Shown here: piece by piece, positions 1 to 6,847 of the stretch | Layout of the letters: every line of letters starts with the position of its first letter | Numbering within the stretch: the first letter of the stretch is position 1 | NCBI GenBank assembly: GCA_903905285.1 | Contig: CAIVFQ010000185.1 | Span: 1 to 11,700 of the forward strand | DNA: 11,700 nucleotides | Direction of reading: 5' to 3' | DNA from: an uncultured Alphaproteobacteria bacterium | GTDB lineage: Bacteria > Pseudomonadota > Alphaproteobacteria > Paracaedibacterales > CAIULA01 | The notes under the pieces: generated by a model | What the model was told of the DNA's origin: nothing | Database searches by the model: none | The model's input: only the letters and a program-made list of their open reading frames with translations | Translations under genes and position numbers: made by a program

Positions 1-127
1 GAGTTGCGGTGGGGAGGCGCTGCGATTGGGGGGTCGAGGAGGGCCCCTTATAAAGGGACAAGTATGTCCGCAAAAAAGGAGCCAACAGACCACCCAGTAA
101 CCCGAAAGATTTGTGTGCTATATTTCT
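1..127. other. GC-rich left edge, coding status unresolved
   Basis: The first 60 bases are clearly richer in G and C than the rest of the window, with a run of six G at 28-33. Several frames stay open here by composition alone: rightward frame 1 is open from the edge to a TGA at 147-149, and the leftward frame that continues past the TAG at 128-130 is open to the edge. No start codon with a ribosome binding site is visible. It could be the tail or body of a gene lying mostly outside the window. I cannot choose a strand. Confidence 0.3.
45..69. repeat. Two adjoining short inverted repeats
   Basis: CCCTT (45-49) pairs with AAGGG (53-57) around a 3-base loop. GGACA (56-60) pairs with TGTCC (65-69) around a 4-base loop. 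The two hairpins share two bases, so they exclude each other. There is no T-run next to them, so a classical terminator is unlikely. They may be chance. Confidence 0.25.
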
Positions 128-229
128 CTACAGAAAGTTTGTTTTCATGAGCTCATTTAAAGGCGTCCTTAAATACGCATCGCCGATGGTTGTTTCTGGA
201 TTGATGTCGATGTTAAAATTTTGTGTCAT
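128..229 (-). pseudogene. Possible 5' remnant of a gene, 33 codons, stopped by TAG
   Basis: A leftward ATG at 227-229 is preceded by GAGGA at a spacing of about 7 bases, a good ribosome binding site. The frame encodes a 33-residue peptide that begins MTQNFNIDINPET and ends at a TAG (128-130). Past this stop the same frame stays open for about 42 codons to the window edge, giving a hydrophobic stretch (SFGLLGGLLAPFL) and a Pro-rich stretch. This fits a gene broken by a nonsense mutation, but a genuine short peptide, or a chance open frame after the stop, is equally possible. I do not recognise the sequence. It lies downstream of the pilin gene in the same direction, separated by about 170 bases. 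Confidence 0.35.
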
Positions 230-396
230 GGTAAAGTCCTCTACTCTTAGTAACTGCTGGAATCTACCTCCAAACAGAAAAGGATTAAAGGCGAAATAAT
301 TCAAAAAAATCTCTTCCCTTTAGAATATCCCCAACTAAGCCATAAATAGCCAGATCGCGTTGCCCCTTGCTATGAAAACTTTCTCATTAGGTGTAA

Positions 397-1056
397 TCAA
401 AAAACGGCTAAAACCACACACACCGGCGAATCAACACCTAAATTCAGATGGTCACCTTGCACACACTGGCCACCGGCGACGCCTTCCCCTTCGATAATTC
501 TTATGCTTCCTTGCGTAGGGTTTAAATTGCCACCCTCTTCGGCTTTGCTTTTTAACAGCTGAGCTTGTTTTGGGGTTAATAAACCGCCATTCGCCTGGTC
601 ACCGTTTTCTTTGCCTAACCTTAGCCAATGGCCTTGACAGTGTTCATTGGGTTGGAAAACGACACTATATTTTCCCCCTAATTTTGATGTTGGGGCTGTG
701 GGGCTACTTAATTGACCAGCCTTATTCAGATGTTGCCATAACGCATTGCTTTCGTCACCAGCGATGATTCCATTTCCATTACCATTCGTGACATCATCAC
801 CAAAGTGTGTCCTGGCATTTGCATCATCACCTGGCAAAGCCCCATACGTTTCCTGGTACATGGTTATTGCTAAACGAAAGCGATTAATATCGTTCATCAC
901 AGAACGAATTTTCGCTGATTCTAATAAATCTTGCCCCTTAAAAACGGCACCGGCGATGATGCCTATCACCATTAAAACAATCGCTAGTTCAATAAGCGTA
1001 AAACCTGGCACTGTAAATCGTTGAGGAGAAACTGACCGTTGCTGCGTCACAAGCAT
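397..1056 (-). CDS. Type IV pilin / type II pseudopilin precursor
   Basis: This is a precursor of a filament subunit, processed by prepilin peptidase at the inner membrane and assembled into a type IV pilus or a type II secretion pseudopilus. A class III leader ends at Gly18, followed by the N-methylation motif FTLIELAIVLMV, with Phe at +1 and Glu at +5. The hydrophobic helix spans about 19-40. The soluble domain contains LPGDD (74-78), a Gly/Asn-rich NGNGNG stretch (91-96), and Cys140, Cys198 and Cys213, which may form a C-terminal disulphide. I chose the ATG at 1056 because AAGG lies 5 bases upstream. An in-frame ATG at 1080 would add 8 residues but has no ribosome binding site. The mature protein is about 201 residues. 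The gene stands alone, with no other pilus gene adjoining, so pilus and secretion roles cannot be told apart. A prepilin peptidase sits about 10 kb to the right. Confidence 0.88.
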   Translation of the reverse strand: MLVTQQRSVSPQRFTVPGFTLIELAIVLMVIGIIAGAVFKGQDLLESAKIRSVMNDINRFRLAITMYQETYGALPGDDANARTHFGDDVTNGNGNGIIAGDESNALWQHLNKAGQLSSPTAPTSKLGGKYSVVFQPNEHCQGHWLRLGKENGDQANGGLLTPKQAQLLKSKAEEGGNLNPTQGSIRIIEGEGVAGGQCVQGDHLNLGVDSPVCVVLAVF

Positions 1057-1080
1057 AGAAACCTTAATTTGAAAGGGCAT

Positions 1081-1253
1081 TTTTATATTCTGCTAAGTTT
1101 GGCGCCAATGATCAAACAAAATTTAATAAAAATTTAATCTTTTTGCCTGTAAGTGCAGGGGATGCCTATTGTCAAGTGAATTATTAACTTTAAAAATAAT
1201 ATTAATATGTATAAAATTTAAGGCTAATCTTTAAACAAGCATAAGAGTAATTT
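1081..1253. promoter_or_regulatory. Divergent AT-rich promoter region
   Basis: This gap separates the leftward pilin gene from the rightward exported-protein gene and must hold promoters for both. Leftward, a perfect -35 hexamer TTGACA lies at 1170-1175, with a weak -10 (TACAGG, 1146-1151) at 18 bases. Rightward, TTGTCA (1169-1174), 16 bases before TAAAAA (1191-1196), or the TATAAA at 1210-1215, could serve. None of the -10 boxes is convincing. No riboswitch or terminator structure was seen. Confidence 0.4.
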
Positions 1254-2486
1254 GTGACACGTTTAAGCTTTATTTTGGTAGTCTTTTCATTTTCTTTCTT
1301 TTACTTACAGCCTGACCCAGTCTCTGCTGCTACGGGTTCTATGATGGTGGAAAATCCAATATCAGATGAGGGGGGGCTTGCAGTCCCTTCTCCATTCAAA
1401 CCGGCCCACATTGTCTTTGCACATCAACAAAATGGGGCTGGAACGGAACGAGATGACCCGGTTGTTTCTCAGTCTGATTTCCTTTGGGGTGTTCATAGGC
1501 AGACCATCGAAACGGGTTTCCTAGGCGATGCAGCAAAAGCGGTAGGACTTTGTGCAAGACAGCAACAAGCGCTGACCGTTTCGGCTGATCAATATTTCCC
1601 GCTTGAAGAATGGACATGCTGCTTATCCATAGTGGATCGCTTAAAAAGGGAGCGCGTCGATCAGGGATTTCAGGGTCAAATAATTGACATTATATTGAAA
1701 CGTAGAGCAAGCGTTACCCATAAGGGTCGCGGTATGGCTATGTTTTACGGAGAGTTATTTTCTAAAACGAATCATCATAAAGTTGGATTGGCCTGCGTTT
1801 CCTATTACACGGAAAGATATACTGGAGACTATGAGGGTAGGCGTTATCTTGACGATGGTGATATTGACACCCTTGTTAGGATGATAAAACCAGAGTCCCC
1901 TGTCAGAGCCGAAGCCTATGAATTGGTTGAAGAACTAAAAGACACAGGCCCTGTTAACCACAGCAGAAAAATACGGCTTTATGAAGGATTGATACGTTAT
2001 GCTCCCGATGCAGAAATAAGAGGCAGCCAGCTTGATGAACTGAGGTATTACTATGTTGATTTTTTACGGGTACGATATTTATTTAGGCAAGAGGATACAA
2101 ACCTGTTAAAAAGAATCGCCATAGATCCAGAAAATGCTGTTTATGCATCTTCTTTTAAAGCCTTGCAAATTTATAGTTCTGAAAGAGACGTGCGTTATCT
2201 TATTGATCTGAAATATCGTGCACAGATTGAAATTAGGAAGATTATAGCAAAGGGTCGTTCTCTTGAAGAATTTGGAACAATATTAAGGTTTGGAAGGATA
2301 GCCAGAGGATGTGAGATCCTTCAAAAGCTTATTGATGACTGTTTGGCTTATGTAAAGGATAGGCGAGACATAACCCTAGAGCATTTAGAATACTTACAAA
2401 TTTTTTCCGAAATTGAACCAATCCTGGGGTCTCAAAAGAATTTACCTCTTTTAAGTGGCTTCTTAAGGCAGTGGTACTCCGTTTAG
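1254..2486 (+). CDS. Sec-exported protein of unknown family, paralogue 1 of a tandem pair
   Basis: I do not recognise a named family. The 410-residue product begins with a signal peptide: a short Thr/Arg start, a Phe/Leu/Val-rich core (5-18) and a probable signal peptidase I site after VSA (residues 23-25). A variable low-complexity segment (26-90) follows, then a predominantly helical body. Landmarks shared with the next gene are Cys100, then EEWTCC at 118-123, FYG at 164-166, HH at 174-175, YYTER at 184-188, AYELVEE at 221-227, NH at 235-236, LYEGLI at 242-247 and RYLF at 274-277. The helical spacing suggests a TPR/Sel1-like solenoid, but this is inference. The start is a GTG with only a weak AAGAG upstream; the signal peptide supports it. 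After the TAG stop the frame is open for only 11 more codons. The conserved cysteines fit an oxidising compartment, so a periplasmic or secreted protein is likely. Confidence 0.8.
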   Translation: MTRLSFILVVFSFSFFYLQPDPVSAATGSMMVENPISDEGGLAVPSPFKPAHIVFAHQQNGAGTERDDPVVSQSDFLWGVHRQTIETGFLGDAAKAVGLCARQQQALTVSADQYFPLEEWTCCLSIVDRLKRERVDQGFQGQIIDIILKRRASVTHKGRGMAMFYGELFSKTNHHKVGLACVSYYTERYTGDYEGRRYLDDGDIDTLVRMIKPESPVRAEAYELVEELKDTGPVNHSRKIRLYEGLIRYAPDAEIRGSQLDELRYYYVDFLRVRYLFRQEDTNLLKRIAIDPENAVYASSFKALQIYSSERDVRYLIDLKYRAQIEIRKIIAKGRSLEEFGTILRFGRIARGCEILQKLIDDCLAYVKDRRDITLEHLEYLQIFSEIEPILGSQKNLPLLSGFLRQWYSV

Positions 2487-2537
2487 GCTGACGATGCCTC
2501 TGCATTGGTTGCACTTCCTTAGACTGAAAAGTGAGTT

Positions 2538-3824
2538 ATGCGCATATTTAAAAACAGCTTAACGTCTTTTTTTTGTGTTTTTTTCTTAATAAAATCCGCC
2601 TCCGCGGCTTTAAAAAATCCATCAGACGATCCAAATTCAAGGCCTTCTAAAAGGTTGAAAGTGGAGAAAGAACCAGTCGCAGATGGTCGGACATTAACAA
2701 GAGAGGCCTTTGAACATCTGGAAAAATCTGGTTCATTAAGTTCTGAAGTCACAGCCACATTGTTCGAGATGGTTGATCGATCATGGTTATCAGAAGGTAT
2801 AAGTTGCTGGGAAGTTTATCATTTGATTTTGAATCAAACAGAAAAAGCAACCGATCGTCAGACAGCAATAGATCGTTGTTTGCGAAAGCAAGCCGAACTT
2901 TGGATGAAGAGCGATCAAAACTTTACGATGGAAGAATGGTCTTGTTGCAGTGCTATTTTAAATCATGCTGAACCTGATGCCTATGATGGTGTCATCAACG
3001 CTTTTTTGACAAGAACAGCGCAAATTGGAAAGATTAGGAGTCTTCATATCGAGTTTTACGGTGGGTTATATCGAAGAACCCATCATGAAAAAGCAGCTGA
3101 AGCCGCTCTTTTATATTATGAACGCCGAAATGCAGCAGAAATTTCCTATAAAATTCACGCCGAAGATATACAGTTGGTTTTTGAAATTGTCCAGTGTAGC
3201 CAGGGTTCTTTAAGGAAAAGAGCCTATCAACTGGCGGAGGAAACCTTTAAACATGGCGCCATTAATCATGGGAATAGGTTGCTTTTATATCAAGGTTTGA
3301 TAGGGATGGCCTCAACTGACGAGGAGCTTGACAGGAATACAAATGATTTTTCCCGATCTTATCTTGAATTAATCAAAGGGAGATACATATTTAAGTCTTA
3401 CGACAAACAAGTTCTAAGAACTGTTATCAATTATTATAGGAAATTAATAGAAGAATACGAAGCCAATGAAGGCCATGAAGTTTTGGAATATATAATCGAA
3501 GAGACAAAAGGTGTTCTAGAAAGGTTGGTAAAGTTAGAAAATTTTATCAAAGATTGGAAGCCGACTTATTTTATTAATCGCAACCTTAATGATATTCAAT
3601 TTTTGATTGATGCCGTAAGCAACAGTGTTTATGAATCAGGCGAATTTAACATCCAGACTTATGGTCTGATTGTTGACGCAATAAACAATCCTTTGTTGAG
3701 CTTAAAAGCCAAAGGATTGCTGGCACTGTTTCTTAACTTTATAAGTGGGGCTTTTAATCCCGCAGGGCTTAGTAGTATTTCTTATTATAATCATCAGCCA
3801 TCGGCAGCGGCCCCTGCTGCTTAA
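2538..3824 (+). CDS. Sec-exported protein of unknown family, paralogue 2, with NLS-like motif
   Basis: This 428-residue product is a diverged paralogue of its upstream neighbour, with 51 bases between them, so the two are probably cotranscribed. The signal peptide has Lys5, a Phe/Val/Leu core (8-18) and a likely cleavage after ASA (21-23). Right after it comes a basic patch, RPSKRLKVE (35-43). Shared landmarks are Cys114, EEWSCC at 132-137 (same 22-residue spacing from the first Cys as in paralogue 1), FYG 173-175, HH 182-183, YYER 193-196, AYQLAEE 229-235, NH 243-244, LYQGLI 250-255 and RYIF 282-285. By eye, residues 226-293 match 22 of 68 positions in paralogue 1. The tail (about 408-428) is Ser/Ala/Pro-rich and is encoded across the end of the convergent rlmB gene. 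The start is an ATG preceded by GTGAG, a weak site. Function is unknown; a secreted host-directed protein is one possibility. Confidence 0.8.
   Translation: MRIFKNSLTSFFCVFFLIKSASAALKNPSDDPNSRPSKRLKVEKEPVADGRTLTREAFEHLEKSGSLSSEVTATLFEMVDRSWLSEGISCWEVYHLILNQTEKATDRQTAIDRCLRKQAELWMKSDQNFTMEEWSCCSAILNHAEPDAYDGVINAFLTRTAQIGKIRSLHIEFYGGLYRRTHHEKAAEAALLYYERRNAAEISYKIHAEDIQLVFEIVQCSQGSLRKRAYQLAEETFKHGAINHGNRLLLYQGLIGMASTDEELDRNTNDFSRSYLELIKGRYIFKSYDKQVLRTVINYYRKLIEEYEANEGHEVLEYIIEETKGVLERLVKLENFIKDWKPTYFINRNLNDIQFLIDAVSNSVYESGEFNIQTYGLIVDAINNPLLSLKAKGLLALFLNFISGAFNPAGLSSISYYNHQPSAAAPAA
2640..2666 (+). other. Codons for a candidate nuclear localisation signal (RPSKRLKVE)
   Basis: Residues 35-43 of the second paralogue read RPSKRLKVE. 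The core K-R-L-K fits the monopartite rule K-[KR]-x-[KR], and the surroundings (Pro two residues before the core, then a hydrophobic and an acidic residue after it) match the layout of the c-Myc signal PAAKRVKLD. It sits about 12 residues after the predicted signal cleavage site, so it would lie in the exposed mature N-terminus. Paralogue 1 has no equivalent. A four-residue basic core is easily met by chance, so this is suggestive only. Confidence 0.35.
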
Positions 3825-4512
3825 ACGTTTCATAAAGGGCAATGGCAGCGGCATTCGAAACATTCAAGGTCGAAAAAGAACCGGCTGATGGTAAGCAGAC
3901 ATGAAAATCACAAAGGCTTTCGGTGCGTTGTCGCATGCCGTCCCCTTCACTGCCTAACACAAGGGCCATTTTTCCTTTTAAATCGATTTTATCTAGTGTT
4001 TGTTGCCCTTTTTCAGAAAACCCAACGCACCAATAATTCATCTGTTTCAATTCTTCTATGCCTTGCGCCAGGTTTTTGACCAAACATAAAGGCACAATTT
4101 CCAACGCCCCACAGGCCGCCTTGGCCAAAGCCCCTGATTCTTTTGGGGCATGACGGTCTGTCAAAATAACAGCCTTAGCTCCAAAGACAGCGGCTGAGCG
4201 TAAAACAGCGCCTACGTTATGGGGGTCACTCACTTGATCAAGAATAATAACTTGCTGATGGGGGTCTGTGTCAGCGGCTAAGAAGTCTATATCAAACGTT
4301 TTTAAGGGTTGTACCTTTAGTGCCATGCCTTGGTGGACAGACCCGGGTGGCATCATATTGTCTAGGCGTCGACGATCAACAATCTCAACGTTTGTCATTT
4401 TTAATGGCGGCAAACGCTCCATTGTTTTTTTATCGGTTAAATATATTTTTTCAATAACCCGATTGGGGTTTAAAAGGGCAGCGTGACAAGCATGGTAACC
4501 GTATAAATACAT
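3769..4512 (-). CDS. rlmB: 23S rRNA 2'-O-methyltransferase, RlmB/TrmH (SpoU) family
   Basis: This is an AdoMet-dependent SPOUT-class RNA ribose methyltransferase. In E. coli, RlmB methylates G2251 in the P-loop of 23S rRNA. The 247-residue protein has the small N-terminal substrate-binding domain (YGYHACHAALL, 4-14) and the three SpoU motifs: motif 1 NVGAVLRSA (99-107) with the conserved Asn and Arg, motif 2 LVLGSEGDGM (184-193), and motif 3 STLNVSNAAAIALYE (214-228). The last two build the trefoil knot that holds AdoMet. Length is normal for the family. It is the last gene of a leftward cluster, starting 15 bases after the rlmH stop, with GAGAAAG upstream. Its last 56 bases overlap the end of the convergent exported-protein gene. 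A tRNA target (TrmH) cannot be excluded, but the N-terminal domain and ribosome-linked neighbours favour RlmB. Confidence 0.88.
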   Translation of the reverse strand: MYLYGYHACHAALLNPNRVIEKIYLTDKKTMERLPPLKMTNVEIVDRRRLDNMMPPGSVHQGMALKVQPLKTFDIDFLAADTDPHQQVIILDQVSDPHNVGAVLRSAAVFGAKAVILTDRHAPKESGALAKAACGALEIVPLCLVKNLAQGIEELKQMNYWCVGFSEKGQQTLDKIDLKGKMALVLGSEGDGMRQRTESLCDFHVCLPSAGSFSTLNVSNAAAIALYETFKQQGPLPMADDYNKKYY

Positions 4513-4527
4513 GATATCTTTCTCAAT

Positions 4528-4971
4528 TTAATCCCGATGGTAGGGGTGCCCACTTTCAATTTGTTGGCACCGATACAGTTGTTCAATCAATAAAACCCGA
4601 ACCAACAAATGCGGCCATGTCATGGCGCCAAAGGCTATCGAAAAGTTCGATCGCTGTTTGACTTTATCGTGCAGGCCATCGGCGCCGCCGATCACAAAAA
4701 CACATCGCCGATTGTACCCTTCAAGCTGGTTAAGATAAGTTTTAAAACCATGGGTGGTTAAAACTTCCCCTTTTTCATCCAGAATGATGACATGGTCGTC
4801 TGGTTTCAGTAAATTTATAATAAGATCAGCCTCTTGTGCCGACGTTGTCTGCGCTTTAGGAACAATCTCATGCATCAAGGGCGCTGGGGTCAGGCGTTTA
4901 TAAAACGCCTCCAATAAAGCTTTCTCAGGGCGATTCTTAAGGCTGCCAATGGCAATCACGGCCTTTTTCAT
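4528..4971 (-). CDS. rlmH: 23S rRNA pseudouridine-1915 N3-methyltransferase RlmH
   Basis: RlmH methylates pseudouridine 1915 in helix 69 of 23S rRNA on assembled 70S ribosomes, using AdoMet. It is a minimal SPOUT enzyme that works as a homodimer. Family signatures visible in the 147-residue product are LDEKG (64-68), FVIGGADG (92-99) and the near-invariant C-terminus from MTWPHLLVR (117-125) through EQLYR (130-134) to HPYHRD (142-147). I chose the ATG at 4971, 13 bases after the rsfS stop, because it gives the family start MKKAVIAIGS. An upstream in-frame GTG at 5022 would add 17 residues, overlap rsfS and has no ribosome binding site. There is no Shine-Dalgarno before 4971 either, so translational coupling to rsfS is likely. 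The rsfS-rlmH pairing is conserved in many bacteria (ybeB-ybeA in E. coli). Confidence 0.93.
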   Translation of the reverse strand: MKKAVIAIGSLKNRPEKALLEAFYKRLTPAPLMHEIVPKAQTTSAQEADLIINLLKPDDHVIILDEKGEVLTTHGFKTYLNQLEGYNRRCVFVIGGADGLHDKVKQRSNFSIAFGAMTWPHLLVRVLLIEQLYRCQQIESGHPYHRD

Positions 4972-4984
4972 GGAATGGGAAAGC

Positions 4985-5344
4985 TTATGCCACAACAAGA
5001 TGCGAAGCGGCGGTATGACCACCAGCCCACATTTTTTCTAAATTATAAAACAGGCGGATGTCAGGCTTGAAAATGTGAACCAGAACATCTCCTGCATCAA
5101 CCAAAACCCAGTCTGATTGGGTCATGCCTTCTACGGAAATCGATAGGCCTTTTTGTTTTAAAGCATGGCCAATGGCATCGCCCAACGCGGCGACTTGTCT
5201 GCCAGAGGTGGCTGAGGCAACAATCATATAATCAACAATGGCCCCTCTGTCTGTCAGATCAATGGTTACAACATCGACGGCTTTTTTATCGTCTAAGACT
5301 TGGGTTATTAACCCTATGAGTTCAGATGAGGAAAGAGGGACCAT
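4985..5344 (-). CDS. rsfS: Ribosomal silencing factor RsfS
   Basis: RsfS binds ribosomal protein L14 (uL14) on the 50S subunit and blocks joining with the 30S, lowering translation during starvation. The 119-residue product shows the RsfS/DUF143 pattern: VVTIDLTDRG (25-34), DYMIVASATSGRQ (38-50), then Gly73, SDWVLVDAGDVLVHIF (77-92) and RLFYNLEKMW (97-106). Length is normal. I chose the ATG at 5344 because AAGGA lies 7 bases upstream, the best ribosome binding site of the cluster, and it begins 10 bases after the helicase stop. Longer starts at 5362 and 5395 overlap the helicase gene and lack such a site. Confidence 0.92.
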   Translation of the reverse strand: MVPLSSSELIGLITQVLDDKKAVDVVTIDLTDRGAIVDYMIVASATSGRQVAALGDAIGHALKQKGLSISVEGMTQSDWVLVDAGDVLVHIFKPDIRLFYNLEKMWAGGHTAASHLVVA

Positions 5345-5354
5345 TTTAAATTCC

Positions 5355-6773
5355 TTAAGCATTGCAAGTATCCTGGGTCTGTGCACCCATATCATTAAGT
5401 TGGAAGGTTTTTAACATAAACGCAGGGACAAAGTCACCAAAACCCACAACAGAGTCAAAACCAGAATCGGCTTGATGATGATGTTTTTTGTAAGGCAGGC
5501 GATCATTTTCTTTTCTGCGAGCGGGTTGCTGTTGTTGTTCTGCAGTTCTATGGGCGGGCTGCTGTTCCGGAGCTGTTCTAGGTTGTTCCGCAACCCTACG
5601 AGCAGGCTGTTCAGCCCTTCGAGGGGGTGGTGGGGGCACAACTTTTTCAGCAGGGGCGGACCATTCAACCTGTTCAGCTTTTTGGCCAATTAGCTTTTCA
5701 ACAGCTTCCCAGGCTTTTTGATCGTGTGCGCTGACCAAACTAAGGGCGATGCCTTGTTGCCCAGCTCGACCTGTACGGCCAATACGATGAACGTAATCCT
5801 CGGTTTGATAAGGAATATCAAAGTTAATAACCAAACTTAAGTTTTCCACATCCAGGCCGCGGGCAGCGATATCACTGGCCACCAAAATTTTGATGGTTCC
5901 TTCTTTAAACTGTTTCACCGTGTCGCTGCGTGCTGATTGGGCCAAGTCGCCATGCAATCCTGCTGTTTGATGGCCGTATCTTTTTAAAGACGTTACCAAC
6001 AGGCTGATATCTCTTTTGCGATTGCAAAAAATAATACACTGCTCATCCTTGGCAAACTTTTCTAAGACATACCGTAAAACTTGGCGTTTTTCTAAGGGGC
6101 CGACATTTAGGAAATATTGTTTAATCGTCGCTGCTGTTCGATTTTCAGGCGTTATATGAATGTGTTCTGGTGTTTTTAAGTACGTATCAGCAAGCTTTTT
6201 AATTTCATTCGGGAAAGTGGCACTGAATAACAAGGTCTGTTTCTGATTTGGCAAGGCAACCATCAAACGGTTGATATCGGGAATGAACCCCATATCTAAC
6301 ATGCGGTCAGCCTCGTCAATAATCACATGCTGAATACCAAGCAACATGATTTGACCCCGATCAATTAAGTCAAGCAATCGACCTGGGGTGGCAATCAATA
6401 TATCAACTCCCCGGCCTAAAAGCTTTTGTTGCTCAATCATTGATTCACCTCCCACTAATAAAGCAGCCTTTAAAGGAATATCCGTGGTGAAGGTCTGAAA
6501 ACTTTGCATCACCTGTAACGCAAGTTCACGCGTGGGTTCCAAAATGACCGCCCTTGCCAGACGGGCGCGACCAGGAGTGTCAATTAATCTTTGAATCAGC
6601 GGCAATAAAAATGCCCCTGTTTTGCCCGTGCCCGTTTGGGCCGATGCCAAAACGTCTTTCCCTTGCAACACATGGGGAATTGTTTGTTGCTGAATAGGTG
6701 TTGGGGTTGTATACCCTACTGTCTCAAGGGTTTTACATAAAGCGGGCGAAAGGCCCAATTCCAAAAAATTCAT
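5355..6773 (-). CDS. rhlE: DEAD-box ATP-dependent RNA helicase, RhlE-like
   Basis: This ATP-driven RNA unwinding enzyme probably works in ribosome assembly or RNA turnover. All core motifs are present in order over residues 1-370: Q motif (Phe3, then PTPIQ 24-28), motif I AQTGTGKT (45-52), Ia PTRELALQ (80-87), Ib TPGR (129-132), II DEAD (153-156), III SAT (184-186), IV IIFCNRKRD (247-255), V ARGLDVE (304-310), VI HRIGRTGRAG (329-338). The tail (about 375-472) is a disordered, Arg/Gln/Pro-rich extension with imperfect RRAEQP-like repeats, a HHH patch (431-433) and a final GFGDFVPAFML (444-454), a kind of ending I associate with alphaproteobacterial RhlE helicases. The start ATG has no Shine-Dalgarno. 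It is the first gene of the cluster helicase-rsfS-rlmH-rlmB. The exact subfamily name is less certain than the helicase call. Confidence 0.9.
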   Translation of the reverse strand: MNFLELGLSPALCKTLETVGYTTPTPIQQQTIPHVLQGKDVLASAQTGTGKTGAFLLPLIQRLIDTPGRARLARAVILEPTRELALQVMQSFQTFTTDIPLKAALLVGGESMIEQQKLLGRGVDILIATPGRLLDLIDRGQIMLLGIQHVIIDEADRMLDMGFIPDINRLMVALPNQKQTLLFSATFPNEIKKLADTYLKTPEHIHITPENRTAATIKQYFLNVGPLEKRQVLRYVLEKFAKDEQCIIFCNRKRDISLLVTSLKRYGHQTAGLHGDLAQSARSDTVKQFKEGTIKILVASDIAARGLDVENLSLVINFDIPYQTEDYVHRIGRTGRAGQQGIALSLVSAHDQKAWEAVEKLIGQKAEQVEWSAPAEKVVPPPPPRRAEQPARRVAEQPRTAPEQQPAHRTAEQQQQPARRKENDRLPYKKHHHQADSGFDSVVGFGDFVPAFMLKTFQLNDMGAQTQDTCNA

Positions 6774-6818
6774 GAAGAGGTTACAATTACATTTCTAAAA
6801 AAATTAAGTGCTAAGCCA

Positions 6819-6847
6819 TATGTATGACTCGTTTTGATTATTGTCAA
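6819..6847 (-). promoter_or_regulatory. Probable promoter of the helicase-rsfS-rlmH-rlmB cluster
   Basis: Leftward, a perfect -35 hexamer TTGACA (6842-6847) is followed after exactly 17 bases by TACATA (6819-6824), a poor -10 box. Transcription would start near 6812, leaving a leader of about 40 bases before the helicase ATG. The perfect -35 and ideal spacing make this the best sigma-70-type candidate on this side of the gap. Confidence 0.5.

Noticed and set aside
111..299. Rightward 62-codon frame near the left edge
   Set aside because: No ribosome binding site and no recognisable sequence; the opposite strand has a better start at 229.
1370..1376. Run of seven G just after the signal-peptide codons of paralogue 1, as a phase-variation tract
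   Set aside because: A run of the same length occurs inside dnaE (10183-10189), an essential gene that cannot be phase-variable, so such runs are tolerated here without a switching role.
5411..5693. Overlapping open frames on both strands within the helicase tail
   Set aside because: They arise from the stop-poor GC-rich repeats that code for the Arg/Gln/Pro tail. No start site or plausible protein was seen.
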